Both the position numbers and the translations under genes were made by a program. A stretch of 64,000 nucleotides of DNA from contig OX352772.1 in NCBI GenBank assembly GCA_947095535.1, forward strand, positions 144,036,660 to 144,100,659, read 5' to 3'. Positions within the stretch are counted from its first letter, which is position 1. Every line of letters begins with the position of its first letter. Below the pieces are notes generated by a model. That model saw only the letters and a list, made by a program, of their open reading frames with translations. It was not told the DNA's origin and searched no databases. The DNA comes from Poecilobothrus nobilitatus (taxonomy: Eukaryota > Arthropoda > Insecta > Diptera > Dolichopodidae). Positions 1-10,857 of the stretch are shown piece by piece.

Positions 1-150
1 TTAATAACATTTCATTACTTTTATGTAATAAATATGGATACAAAATAAACTTTTCCAATAGTTCAATTCCAACAAAAATTGTATTACATTTTAAAAAAGT
101 ATAAATAAAAGCCATTTTACAAAACAATATATTATTTTATTTTATTCATT

Positions 151-1348
151 ATAGAGAGAGTATACTATAAGTATTATTTAATTCAATTTCGTAGAGGACT
201 TGATGATATCGACCCTTTATTCATTCAATTTGTTACACTGGGTCATGGAGATACATATAGAGATTTTTCTTCTACATATTTGGGATTAAAAGTACAGATC
301 TTAAAGAAAGATGGAACACATTGGAATAATGATAAAACTGCTGATGGAAAAACAAAAGTGTAGTTAATAACATTACCAAGTGTAGTTAATAACATTTTAC
401 ATTATCACTATAGAGGTTATATTTAATCATTATTAAATTATGGTACAGATGCTGCTGCAACTCATTTAGAATGTGCAGGATGAATTTTAGATAAAGAAAA
501 TATAGCTAAATCTGATAATAATAGATCAAAAGAGCGCGAAAAATTGTATCATAACAGCAATGTAGTGGAACTTATGGGTAAACTACTCGTAGATATGTTT
601 AATCAACCTACTCTACTTATAAATAATGTTGACATTCGTATAGTTTTAACACTTGAAAAACCAAATTTTTATCTTTTTGCAGACGATTCTGATGAATCAC
701 AATTAAAAATTATAGAAGCCACTCTATTTATGAGGCATGTTACCGTTAATCCAAGCGTGTTGTTAGCACACAATGCTGTTCTTGGGAAATCCAATGCTAA
801 ATATAATTATAAACGCGTTGAAGTAAAAAGTTTTACAATTCTAATGAACAGCTCATCAATATCGCTTGATAATGTTTTGATTGGACAGTTGCCAAACACA
901 ATAATTTTTTTGTATTACAGAAAATGTGGGTTACTCTGGAAAACGATGAAAAAACCCATACAATTTTAAACATTTTGATATTTCACAATTTGTGTTAAAC
1001 GTAAATGGTGTTCAAATACCTAATTCAGCAATTAAAATCAGTTTTTCAGATGAAAATAATTGCTGTACAAGAGCATACAGTACACTTTTTTCAGGAACTA
1101 GAATTTACCACAATGATAAAGGTCATCAAATAACAAAGTTTCGTAATAGATTTTTTATAGTAGCTTTTAATTTAACTCCAGATGCATCTGCAAATGAAGT
1201 ATGTCAAGGTTTACTAAACCAGAGTACAGTTAGAATTGAGGGAAGGCTATCAATACCACTTACATCTACACTAACTGCTATTGTTTATGGAGAATTTGAT
1301 GCAAGCATACAAATTGATAAAAATCGAAATATATTTGCAAATTTATAA
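151..1348 (+). pseudogene. Capsid-type protein of Polinton/adintovirus-like elements (F54H12.2-like family), broken
   Basis: Coding similarity runs in pieces. An N-terminal piece at about 151-363 ends in TAG at 361. A middle piece at about 420-969 has several in-frame stops, among them TGA at 481, before a longer open stretch from 544. A C-terminal piece spans 992-1348 and ends in TAA. The order and wording of motifs match a family of invertebrate proteins annotated as F54H12.2-like, which I believe from general knowledge to be capsid-type proteins of such elements. Motifs seen include a GHGDTYRDFS stretch near the start, AHNAVLGKSNAKYNYKRVE in the middle, and GEFDASIQIDKNRN at the C-terminus. 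The protein would be about 400 residues. The frame changes between 969 and 992. Double jelly-roll fold is an inference; family membership is fairly likely. Confidence 0.6.
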
Positions 1349-1718
1349 GTAGAATACTGAAACATGTATTTGAATATTCGACAAGATGTCATCGTCCTGT
1401 GCATTTGTGGAAGTTTTGTAGTGATGATTATTATACTTTATTTGTAAAAGATATTTGTTTAGTTGGAATTAAAGAACCTTGTAAAAAATTTGTAAAAGAG
1501 TTTACTTACAAATTTCCAACCAAAGAAATTATAAATGAAAATTTTGAAAATTACTCTTTCGGAACTGTACATAAGATAAAATTAATAAAGAATTCAGACA
1601 GCAGGTACTAGAAAAATTTGATGTTATTATAACAAATGAAAAAATCAAAAAGGAATTTTTAATGAACTACATTAATGAAATAAGTAGAGTGTATGATTTG
1701 AGTCAGTTTGAGTCATGA
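1349..1718 (+). pseudogene. Unknown small gene between capsid and protease, one frameshift
   Basis: An open frame continues from just after the capsid stop to 1611 (no in-frame ATG; the segment from 1399 reads VHLWKFCSDDYYTLFVKD). A second frame takes over near 1600 and runs to TGA at 1716-1718. That TGA overlaps the ATG of the protease gene (1715-1717) as ATGA, a compact arrangement typical of virus-like genomes. I do not recognise the product. It is rich in Lys, Glu and aromatic residues, with no obvious membrane segment. In related elements a minor capsid gene is often near the major one, but nothing in the sequence shows that here. Confidence 0.4.
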
Positions 1719-2122
1719 ACACTTTAGAAAAAACTAGTGTTTTAAAATGTAAAAAATTTACAAACAAATATTTTAAGGGAGTTTTTGGTTTAGAAAAAAT
1801 TCCAAAAATAATAGAAAAACCAACTCCCTAGTTTGCCCTTTATATTCCAAAGCATGGTGGCACAGAATATTTTGATTCGTATGGTGGAGTTCCAGATAAA
1901 CTGGAAATTTTGAAATACTTGAAAAATCTTTCAGATGTATCTGGGCCATACTGTTGCGTTTGTGGTTGGTATTATAGATGTTTTGTTTTAAGTATGAAAA
2001 CTTTTTTGAATGAATTTCATAAAGATCATATAAAAAATGACAATCTGATTATTAATATGTTTTACAACTTATTTGGAAAATTAAATTTTTCACAATCTTG
2101 TGTACCTCAGCAATATAATTAA
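1715..2122 (+). pseudogene. Adenain-like cysteine protease, one in-frame stop
   Basis: The frame starts at ATG 1715, meets TAG at 1829-1831, and continues to TAA at 2120-2122, about 135 codons. After the stop it reads FALYIPKHGGTEYFDSYGG, which matches the adenovirus-type (C5/C48-like) protease found in Polintons and adintoviruses. In that family the EYFDSYG block follows the catalytic His strand. Further on, a GPYCCVCGWYYRCF segment carries the Cys-Gly pair expected around the catalytic nucleophile. The usual His-Trp just before the FALYI strand is absent and replaced by the stop region, so a short deletion is likely. In active relatives the enzyme matures capsid proteins. The family call is fairly secure; activity is not expected. 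Confidence 0.65.
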
Positions 2123-2151
2123 TATTAAAAAGCTTTAGTTAAAACGTAGTA

Positions 2152-2658
2152 ATGGAAGATCAAGGTTCGAACACAAATTTGAGGTTGAGCTATACATATT
2201 TTCTCAACAGAAATCAATCATTAAAAGTTCTTGTTGGTTTTCATACAGAATCTCTTGTAGCAACTTGCATTTTTCACCGTATTGGAAAAAAGCCAGCTAT
2301 TTTAAAATATCATGATTGGTGTAAGTTCTATCAGCAATTTTATGAAAGGTACTCGAAACAATCAATAAAGAATACAAAATTATGTTTACAATATGCGTTA
2401 AGAATTGTTATTGGCGGATGTCTTAGTATTAACAAGGAGGAAGCTGACACATTTTACAACTTAATTGATTTTCTTCAAGCTGTAATGATGCACAATAAAA
2501 ATGCTGAATCAAAATCATGGGAATATGTTATTAAATATATCAAAATATGTTATGTTATGAAGGTGCACGAAGAAATATATATTCCAATACAACGTTGTAG
2601 CGTTCAATGCAATTATTCTAGATTGTTTTTTGAAATACCTGTACTATTAGAAAATTAA
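2152..2658 (+). CDS. Intact hypothetical protein, 168 aa, in the virus-like element
   Basis: This is a complete ATG-to-TAA frame starting 30 bases after the protease stop, in the same orientation. The protein is basic and rich in aromatic residues, mostly predicted helical, with no transmembrane helix or signal peptide that I can see. It has scattered cysteines (for example CLQYALRIVIGGCLSINKEE in the middle) but no recognised zinc motif. I do not recognise the family. Its position right after the protease suggests an element-specific accessory or DNA-packaging gene, which is inference only. It is notable as the only uninterrupted gene in a dead element. A plus-strand AATAAA follows at 2686-2691. 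Confidence 0.5.
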   Translation: MEDQGSNTNLRLSYTYFLNRNQSLKVLVGFHTESLVATCIFHRIGKKPAILKYHDWCKFYQQFYERYSKQSIKNTKLCLQYALRIVIGGCLSINKEEADTFYNLIDFLQAVMMHNKNAESKSWEYVIKYIKICYVMKVHEEIYIPIQRCSVQCNYSRLFFEIPVLLEN

Positions 2659-2685
2659 ATTTGTAATATTTTAGTCAAGAACAAC

Positions 2686-2704
2686 AATAAATGAAAAATT
2701 TATT
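2686..2704. terminator. Back-to-back poly(A) signals between convergent frames
   Basis: AATAAA on the + strand (2686-2691) is followed 8 bases later by TTTATT (2699-2704), an AATAAA on the minus strand. They lie between the end of the 168-aa + strand gene and the end of the minus-strand frame at 2762. This would suit convergent transcripts. In such AT-rich DNA the motif also arises easily by chance. Confidence 0.3.
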
Positions 2705-2761
2705 TAATTTGTTTTTATTATGAAATACTTATAGATACATTTTTACAAATATTTTTGTATA

Positions 2762-3088
2762 TTATCTTAGGCTATAAATTATTTCTAAAAATTCTGCAAA
2801 ATAGTCAGGATCGCCTTCTTGGTTATTTATTTCCCAAATTTGTTGCTCATCTGTATCTTCATCTAAGACTTGAAACGGTGGTATGAATTCTTCAGTTTCC
2901 AATAATTCCTCCTCATCTACAGTTGATGTGATTTCGTCAACTTGAACCTCATTTTGTATACTGACTATTGCAGTGCCCTCAGTATAAGGAAATGTTCTTG
3001 AATCAGGTTCAATTTTGTTTTTTTTTTTGTAAAATATCTTAGCAAAATTGAATTCAAAATGATTTGCCAGTAAAATAGGTGATTTCAA
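2762..3088 (-). CDS. Hypothetical minus-strand frame with acidic tail, no ATG
   Basis: About 108 codons are open on the minus strand, ending 2762. The N-terminal side extends upstream in frame through a hydrophobic stretch (WLLILKLKSPILLANHF) that could be a membrane segment. A Lys-rich patch follows, then a strongly acidic C-terminal half (DEEELLETEEF, EDTDEQQIWE). No in-frame ATG is present, so it is either truncated or not translated. I do not recognise it. The biased composition argues that it was once coding, and its convergent position fits a compact element. Low certainty. Confidence 0.3.
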   Translation of the reverse strand: MKSPILLANHFEFNFAKIFYKKKNKIEPDSRTFPYTEGTAIVSIQNEVQVDEITSTVDEEELLETEEFIPPFQVLDEDTDEQQIWEINNQEGDPDYFAEFLEIIYSLR

Positions 3089-3159
3089 TTTTAATATTAA
3101 AAGCCAAATACATAAAAATGTGCAGAAATACCAAAATATAGTACTGTATCAAATGGCTT

Positions 3160-4831
3160 TTATTTTTGCTATGATAAAATCACCAGTCCAGCATCAAGTA
3201 TGTTTGGATCATGTTCTGTGTAATAATCTTAATTCTAATATTTATATAACACTATTTCACACAGAAATTCCGATCATCTAGGCACTATTGTTGAAATAAA
3301 AAGCCCAAAAATAAACAAAGAAAATAGTAAAATACCTAACCTCATTAAAAAAATTAACTATAAACTTATCTCAGAAGAATTAAAAAATTATACTGTCAAT
3401 GAAACAGATGTGAATAAAATTGCAAATAATTTGATACATGTAATAAAAAATACTGCATATAGAGCGACCAGCGTTACAATATTGAAAAAGAAGACAAATA
3501 AATATACTACATCTTGGATAAACGATGAATGTGTAGAATTAATAAATAGGAAAAATTATTGGTTTAAAAAACATACAGAAAGTAGAAGTAATGAATATTT
3601 TAAATACAAATATTCTACTTACTGGTTGAATAGATTAACTTCGTTAAAAAGAGAAAAAAGAAAGGAATATGACAATATTCAATTTGAAAAAGCTGCGGTT
3701 GACTCTAAAAAAAATTGGTTATATATAAAAAATATATTAAATGGTTCCAATATGAAGAAAAATGATTGCTTTTCTGATCAAATGTTGAGTCAAAATCAAA
3801 AACAAGAAAAAATCGATAAATTTAATGAATTTTATGAATCGATAAATTACTAATATGGAGTACTGGCAATTCATGTGGTTTCAAAGTTACTTGTGTGATA
3901 GGACACAATACTCGGAATGTGAAAATTTTAAAAGTAATGTCGAAAGCATAACCTACGGTATTGTCCAGGGTAGTTGCTTAGGACCAACACATTTTTCATG
4001 CTAGATTAACAGCTTACTTGATAGTGAACTCTATGGCAAAAGATTCCTATACGCTGATGATCTAGCTTTAGTTTTTTTGGAAAATACAATGGTCGACCTA
4101 CAGAATAACATTAACTAAGATATGCTAAAAATAAGGAGTTGGATGAACAAACATAAATTATCAATCAATACAAGTAAAACCAAATATATGATAGTTAAAA
4201 GTAAAACAACAAGAAGAACAGATATTAAATACGACAACTGTAATATAGAAATGGTTGGTGAATACAAATATCTTGGTGTTATAATTGACTGTAACTTAAG
4301 CTGGGGTCCACAAATCACTGAACAAATCAAAAAAGGCAGAAAAATCGCTGGAATTTTTAGGCTAATCAGTCAAAGAATTCCACGTAGTTTTAAAAGATCT
4401 GTATATTTCTCTATATTTCATAGCACCATTGCATACGGCATACAAGTATGGGGAAACACTTATCAAAAAGATATAAAATCTATACAAAATGTTCAAAATA
4501 AATTGAGAACCTCTACTAAACTTATACACAGTATCCACAAACTATTATCAATCAATCTACTGATAAAATGTAAGCTGGCAACTCAAGCATACTTGATAAT
4601 TAACAAAAACATTAATACAGTAATCATACCACAACCAATTAATTGCTTTCGCCATTACAATACGAGAACAGTTGTTAACATTAAGATCATTTCTTCTTAA
4701 GTCAGATTCAACAATTATGATGCCATCTACAATTTACCCTATACTTATTTTAACGATTTGCCTAGAGAAATAAAAAATATAATTGAATTTAGTAGATCTA
4801 AAAGAAAAATTAATGAATTCTTTTGCCACTA
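3160..4831 (+). mobile_element. Non-LTR retrotransposon fragment (endonuclease end plus deleted RT)
   Basis: The fragment opens with the C-terminal end of an APE-type endonuclease: LDHVLCNN near 3204, then, after a frameshift, SDHLGTIVEI at about 3269-3298. It continues into the basic linker (open 3410-3853). The fingers and much of the palm of the reverse transcriptase are missing. It resumes with QGSCLGP (about 3970) and the catalytic YADD (about 4050), then thumb and C-terminal domain to about 4830. It separates the capsid-side and polymerase-side parts of the virus-like element and has the same orientation. Its closest relative in the window by eye is the 10525-16404 lineage (similar linker and thumb wording). 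No poly(A) tail or target duplication was found. Confidence 0.75.
3410..4831 (+). pseudogene. Reverse transcriptase of the non-LTR fragment
   Basis: The linker domain is open from 3410 to 3853 (147 codons, Lys/Asn rich). A deletion then removes the N-terminal RT motifs. The palm region between 3890 and 4120 reads only through frame changes and contains QGSCLGP and YADDLAL. The thumb and C-terminal domain are open from 4122 to 4700, with YKYLGVIIDCNLSW as the typical post-palm block and YGIQVWGNTY later. A last piece (FNDLPREIKN) reads to about 4830. Stops and at least three frameshifts make it non-functional. RT strand-transfer activity at a nicked target is the family role. Confidence 0.7.
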
Positions 4832-5162
4832 ATTTAGTTTCATATTATACCGTAATTTACAATTTAATCTTAATCATAAACAAATTTTTCAATATCTTTT
4901 TTATTTTTATTTTACGTCTATAGGCTTAAGTACAGACACTTTTTGTTTAACAGTTACCTGTGTTAGATTACTCACTAGTACAGGTAGAAATAATAAATAT
5001 TCAAATTATAAAGAGGAATGCTTAAAAAGGAAAGAAATTATAACAATAAAAAACAGCAATAGATAATTCTACCACGTGCATTTGTTGTTTCAATACTAAA
5101 ATTGAAAAATTTATTGAATATAAAAAAATTCGGAAAAATATACGAAAACTTCAAACTTTTAA
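4832..5162. other. AT-rich spacer, no gene seen
   Basis: About 330 bases between the non-LTR fragment and the inverted polymerase arm. It may hold the fragment's 3' untranslated region at its left edge. I see no coding similarity, hairpin or tandem repeat here. Confidence 0.6.
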
Positions 5163-5505
5163 AAAAACTATCAATATATTCTTCGTTTTCTTTTTGAGTC
5201 TGACATTTTATTCGTCACCCAGAAGCTTCTTGTTTAATCTTTATAAATGTGTTAATCATTATAGTGAATAAACCATCAATACTATTGCAATTGTCATATT
5301 TTACTGTTTCGTATTCCCAAACTTCATAAATATTTAAAAGTTTATACCCTTTTTCAATTGCTTTTTTATTAATTCCCCAAGTTCCTACTAATGCTCTTTC
5401 ATCATCTGTATGTTCACAGGTGTTAGATAGTGACAACATCAATTTATTTTTTTGTTTGGAAGGTAACATGGGGTGTAATACATTTGTTGGTGGTAAGATG
5501 AACAG
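5163..5505 (-). repeat. Inverted partial copy of the DNA polymerase gene (arm A)
   Basis: Read on the minus strand, this segment is a close copy of 7454-7822. It encodes PPTNVLHPMLPSKQKNKLML, then a GTW block, GYKLLNIYEVWEYETVKYD and IKIKQEASG followed by the same TGA. It lacks about 30 bases present in arm B around 7533-7563. It keeps a stretch (TTTATTCACTATAATGATTA on the minus strand) that arm B has lost near 7715. It lies directly upstream of the polymerase N-terminus, where the start of that gene should be. Confidence 0.85.
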
Positions 5506-5639
5506 CTTTAAAATTATTAAAAACGTCAAAAATAACAATTCCATCTGAAGGTTGCCGAATTCGAGAATTGCATCAATTTTAAAAGTGTTTACATAAACAC
5601 AAAATTGTTGTATATAAATATGCAACAAGTAAAATTTGA

Positions 5640-8633
5640 AAAAGTAAAATTTGAAGGATTTAATAATGGAAAGAAAATTAACTTGTTATACCATAATAAT
5701 CATTACAATGTAATAACTTCGCTCACAGCTGCTTTTTGCACAGCATTTTATTGTGAATAATGTCATATTCTGTATTCTAAGAAAAATTAACATAGGTGTT
5801 CGAAAAGTTGCCCTTGCTGTCAAAACTCACCAGCTTGTTCAATTAATGTTAAAAATATTTTATGTATGCAGTGCAATCGCGTATTTCGTGGCCAATCATG
5901 TTTTAAAAATCATAAGGCTTCCAGTTCAAAAAATAGAAGCATCTGTGAAGAAATTAAGAAATGCAAATCTTGTTTTAAAGTTCATAAAAGTTGTAGGACT
6001 CATATATGTGGAGAATATTTTTGTAAAATTTACGATAATCATGTTCCTGAAAACCATAAATGCTTTATTCAGCAGGAACGAAACAAAAGTAAATTTTGAA
6101 AACTGCGTTTACATATTTATGATTTAGAAGCAAGGCAAGAAGAGATTAACTCTACAAAAACAAAAGAACATGTTCTAAGTTTATGTGTGGCTCAACTGAC
6201 ATATTTTAAATGTATAAATATTGATTCTCTATACTTCTGTTGAAAATTAAAAGAAAGAATTTTTAAAACGAAAAATGTAGGATTTTATGGAATCTATTTT
6301 AAATTTAAGAAAGGAATTCAAAACAATTGCCATAATTGCTCATAATGGACAGGCGTTTGACCATCAATTTATACTGAATTATATACTCAATAAAATTGTC
6401 CTTGAACCAAAGTTAATTATGCGAGATACAAAAATTATTGTTATGAAAATTGATAATATTAAATTTATTGATTCTATGAACTAGTTTCCTATGGCCTTGG
6501 CAAAATTACCAAAAGCTTTTAATTTCTCGATCAATTTGAAAAAGGGTTATTTTCCACATCTATTTAATAAATTGGAATATGAAAATTACATTGGCTCACT
6601 TCCAGCAATTAAATACTATAACTCCAATACAATGAAAGCAGATGAGCGTAATGAATTTTTAATTTCGTATAAACAAAATAGAAACTCAGAATTTAATATG
6701 GAGAAAGATATTTTAGAATAATGTAAAAATGATGTTGAAATTCTAACTAAAGCATGTCTGATTTTCAGAAATTTTTTTTAGAAGAATGTAATGTGGAACA
6801 GTTTTTAGAAGCAGCAACAATAGGTTCAGCCTATCATCTTGTAATAGAAGAAACTTTCTTAAATCGAATACTATAGGTATTCTACCAAGAAAAGGATATA
6901 GGATGGTAGACAATCAGTCAAAAATTGCCATGTAATGGCTTATTTGGGAACAACATTGGAGAAAAATTGATTTGAAATGTGCATTTAATGGAAAAGAAAA
7001 ACAAATTGGAAATGTTAAAGTCGATGGATTTTGCGAAGAGACTAAAGAAATATTTGAATTTTAGGGTTGCTATTATCATGGACATCCAAAATGTTTAACA
7101 AACCAGAGGTATATATGGATACTTTGAATCTGCGATATCAGAAAACATTAATGAGATCAGAGTTTATAAAATCATGTGGATATAAAATTATTGAGATGTA
7201 GGAATGTGAATTCCGCGAACTAATGAGACACAATGAAAATATGAGATATTTAGAAAATCATTCATTAATTAATTTTGGTTCCTTTAAGTCCTCGTGATGC
7301 ATTTTATGGCGGAAGAACGGGAAATACTTACACATAAATGTAAACAAGGAGAAAAAAATAAATACATAGATATTATGTTCCTTATATTCATATGTTTCAT
7401 ATGCTCCAAGTTAAAGAGAATGACTATTGACGGTATAATTAAATGTAAAATCTTCCCACCAACAAATGTATTACACCCCATGTTACCTTCCAAACAAAAA
7501 AATAAATTGATGTTGTCACTATGTAACACTTGTAATGAACAAAAATATCAAGGAAAATACTGTAAACATACAGATGATGAAAGAGCAGTAGTAGGAACTT
7601 GGGTAATTGATGAAATTAAAAAAGCAATTGAAATAGGGTATAAACTTTTAAATATTTATGAAGTTTGGGAATACGAAACAGTAAAATATGACAATTGCAA
7701 TAGTATTGATGGTTCACTAAAATGATGAACACATTTATAAAAATTAAACAAGAAGCTTCTGGGTGACGAATAAAATGTCAGACTCAAAAAGAAAAGGAAG
7801 AATATATTGATAGTTTTTTTGAAAGGGAGGAAATTAAATTAGAATACGATAAAGTAGTTAATAACTCCGGTTTAAGATCTTTTGCTAAGATTATTTCAAA
7901 CTCATTCTGGCGAAAATTTAGACAAAAGGAAAATCTACAACAAACCACCATTATAAATTAATCTTTTAAACTTTACGAGTTAATAACAAAGCCCTCTTTA
8001 GAAGTATGTCACATATTTCCAGTAGATGAAGAATACATAGTGGTTAGCTGGAAATATAAAGAAGAACCAATAACTTCTTCGTCTACTGTCAATGTAAGTA
8101 TCGCTACTTATACAAAAACACATGCTCGTCTTCAAATTTACAGTTATTTAGAGAAACTGGATAGTAGAGTAATATAGTATTATGACACCGATTAAGTGCT
8201 GTATATTAGTCGAGAAAGAGAATATGAACCATAAATAGGCGAATTTATATGAGACATGACTGATGAATTAGAATGTTATGGTATAGGGAGTTATATTACA
8301 GAATTTGTAAGTGGTGGTCCCAAGAACTACGCCTACAAAATTTACTGTTCAAAAGATAATACAGAAAAAATTGTGTGTAAAGGATTCTCTCTTAGTTATG
8401 AAGCGTCTCAAAAAATAATTTTAATAGCATAAAGGAAGCAGTTTTAAATTCATTGAATAGTGCATACGCATACGTCATTTCAGAAAATATTCGTCGAAAT
8501 AAAAATCACGATGTACTTACGATTTCCGAAATAAAAATATATCAACCAAAATCGAAAAAATGAAAATTTAATGAAGATGGTAGTTTTTTACCGTATGGAT
8601 ATAACTGGAAAAAAGCATGTGTTGATAAGTAAA
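5640..8633 (+). pseudogene. Protein-primed family B DNA polymerase (DNA_pol_B_2 type), heavily decayed
   Basis: Motifs appear in the right order but across frames. The N-terminal zinc-rich region spans about 5640-6100: a NNHYNVITS strand, then many Cys/His pairs (CMQCNRVFRGQSCF, CKSCFKVH, HICGEYFC). Exonuclease motifs follow: ExoI YDLEA at about 6118, ExoII AHNGQAFDHQF at about 6340, ExoIII with CKNDVEIL after a TAA at about 6719. The palm entry PRDAFYGGRTGN is at about 7286. The TPR/palm block IFPPTNVLHPMLPSKQ is at about 7450, the KxxxNSFWxKF helix at about 7890, and the catalytic YxDTD motif, followed by a stop where Ser is expected, at about 8180. The C-terminus ends near 8633 with LPYGYNWKK. 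Such polymerases replicate Polintons and adintoviruses from a terminal protein. At least ten stops or frame changes are visible. Confidence 0.85.
7454..7822 (+). repeat. Polymerase segment that is also present inverted (arm B)
   Basis: This is the in-place counterpart of arm A (5163-5505), separated from it by about 1.95 kb. Both arms carry the same TGA immediately after the EASG residues (7764-7766 here), and the same downstream wording through AAGAATATATTGATAG. The two arms could form a long hairpin in single strands. Confidence 0.85.
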
Positions 8634-9889
8634 TTAAAATAGAATTCAATCAAATTTGTATATTTTTATTTGTATTGTAAAAATATTTGTTTGTATATTC
8701 ATTTAAAATTTTTAAGAATGTAATAAAGATTTAAACAAAAAAAAAAAATTCTACATGTAATACTAGACATTATTTACACATACATACTAAGTATATACAA
8801 TTCTATACTTTCGATTTCTTTTATGATCATTACATTTTTAAGAATCTTAATAAATTCACAATAAATTTTTAAACAATTCACAATAAACTCGTTATTAGTT
8901 GTATATAGTAATTTCTTAAAACCAGCAACTATACTATGATAGTATCATTCAACTTTTACATTTTATTCTTTTTATATCCAACATCCAAAAATCAAAATTG
9001 AGTTTTAGTTTTTTTTGCTTACCTGTAGTAAAAAACTATAATACGCATGTGCATTAAATAAAGCAGGTATTACTTCAATTCCTTGCTTTGACTAGATAAC
9101 TAGTGATTTGTATACTCGTATATCAATTTAACAATAACAAAAACAAGTCTTAAGTTTTTTTCTTTTGAATTAGAATGGTTAAAACAAATTTTAAGTCAAA
9201 CTTTTTTTTTTTTCTCAACACATTTTCATTTCCTTTAACAAAAAAAACAAAAAAATGTTTTAATTCTTTTTCTTTTAAAACTAAAAAAAATTTTATTTTA
9301 AGTCTTACATTTTTTTTGCCCTTTAAATGCCAAGTTTTTTTCTTTTCAATTTTACAGATGCTCTGCAGATTTAAAAATAAAAAAAAATTTTATATTTTTT
9401 ATTTTCATATAAGAAATTTTCTTACTACTTTTATATGTACGCCTAGTATTTAAACCACGTATACAATTTTGTTTATAAGGAGCCGATCTACCTTAAATTG
9501 CTTAATATTTGACCTCTTACTATACAACCATTTGGAATTATGAGTTAACAACTCACACATATAACCTAACTTAAAACCTCAACTAAAACAAATTTTTGGT
9601 TTATAATAACTAAGATACATAAAATCAATTGTTCAGTTCATTTACCCTGCCTGCCAACTTACACAATATCAACAACCTTCGCTTCCTACTATAAAACCAT
9701 TTGGAACTTATAAGTTAACAACCCATACATACAACCTAACTGAAAACCTAAACCAAAACAATCAAAACAAGTTCTTGACCTACTAACCAAGCATGACCTA
9801 CACTAAAACCCATCAATCAAAATGTAGGTCAATATCTCGTGCGATATTAGTTGATTTTTTCTGATCCCAAAATGCAGGGTTACCTACAC
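8634..9889. repeat. Gene-free AT-rich DNA with a 168-bp imperfect direct repeat
   Basis: 8634-9440 is low-complexity, with long T and A runs (9130-9410), and shows nothing coding. Between about 9499 and 9765 a block containing ACTATACAACCATTTGGA and AGTTAACAACTCACACATA recurs once at about 168-bp spacing (9519 and 9687) with roughly one change in eight. The region ends where Helitron-like similarity begins near 9890. Confidence 0.5.
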
Positions 9890-10515
9890 ACATACATCTT
9901 ATATAGATACACCACACGTTAGTAATGCATTCCTGAATGATGATTGTCGTATGGAGGTGATTTTAATAACGGCTGAAAATGTTATGTTGTTGAAACGTAG
10001 ACACATTATTCTTAAGATACCTATTTAATTTGGTTTTTTTAATTACTATTATATATTAGAAATTTGCATTGAAAGCTTTTAACGGGATATTAAAAAAAGT
10101 ATAAACAAAAATAAAGAGTGTTGGAAATATTTCTTTAATAATAATAACAGTATAAAAATTGGGCAGAAGATTTTTAATAGGCACTCGTGCGGAAATGGGT
10201 TAACGAACGTTTAAGCACGACAACAAAAAAATTAAAAACTTCATTGAGGCCTGATGCTGCAATGGGTTAATGTATCGTAACCAAATCAACTCAGTAAGCT
10301 TTTGTGGTAAAGAGCTACACTTTTGCAAATTTGCAACTCAATAGGTCAAACCGTTTAAGCGCGACAACAAAGTAAATTACAAAACTTCACTGACCCCTTG
10401 TGCAAAAACGGGTTAATGGATCGTAACCAAATTAACCTAGTGAGCTTTTTTGCTAAAGAGCCAGAATTTTGCGAATTTCAAATTAATTGATTAAACCGTT
10501 TAGGCAGGACAACCG

Positions 10516-10524
10516 AAAAGCTTT
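10516..10524. repeat. Left target-site duplication of the non-LTR insertion
   Basis: AAAAGCTTT precedes the element and recurs after its poly(A) run. Undisturbed units (for example near 20637) read through this point without interruption. Confidence 0.75.
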
Positions 10525-10857
10525 GATATATGATAATGAACTGTCAACGCTCGAATGTCAACGCGAGCAATAGCAATAGCAATTTGTTTTTAATAAATTT
10601 AAAAAAATTAAATATTAAAAATAATAAAGTCTTAACATTAAATTAAAATTAAGAAATTAAGAAATTTTAATACTATATAATAATTATAAAAATAAAAAAA
10701 AAAAAAAAAAAGAAAAAAGGAATAAAGGAAAAGGAAAAATTTCAAAGTCCAACTGAACGCGCCAAAATAGAGTTTATAAGTTTACAAAAATTATTGATCT
10801 TAACTTACATATATAAATATTATAAAAATAAAAAATAAAATTTTTTGAGCAATTATT

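Larger units (their letters stand above)
1..8633 (+). mobile_element. Polinton/adintovirus-like endogenous element, decayed and interrupted
   Basis: Three hallmark gene types of midsize eukaryotic linear dsDNA elements lie on the + strand in one block: a capsid-type protein, an adenain-like cysteine protease and a protein-primed family B DNA polymerase. The block is split by a non-LTR retrotransposon fragment at about 3160-4831. I see no retroviral-type integrase, no packaging ATPase and no convincing terminal inverted repeats, so either the left end lies outside the window or those genes are lost. Every recognised core gene has stops or frameshifts. The joint presence of the three genes makes the call stronger than any one of them alone. 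Polinton versus adintovirus cannot be decided from this remnant. Confidence 0.75.

Noticed and set aside
103..3165. Inverted AAATAAAAGCCATTT at about 103 and 3150 as terminal repeats of the virus-like element
   Set aside because: Only about 15 bases in AT-rich DNA, and the polymerase lies outside the pair; not enough to define ends.
9175..9453. 92-codon Phe/Lys-rich frame
   Set aside because: A product of T and A runs; no feature supports coding.
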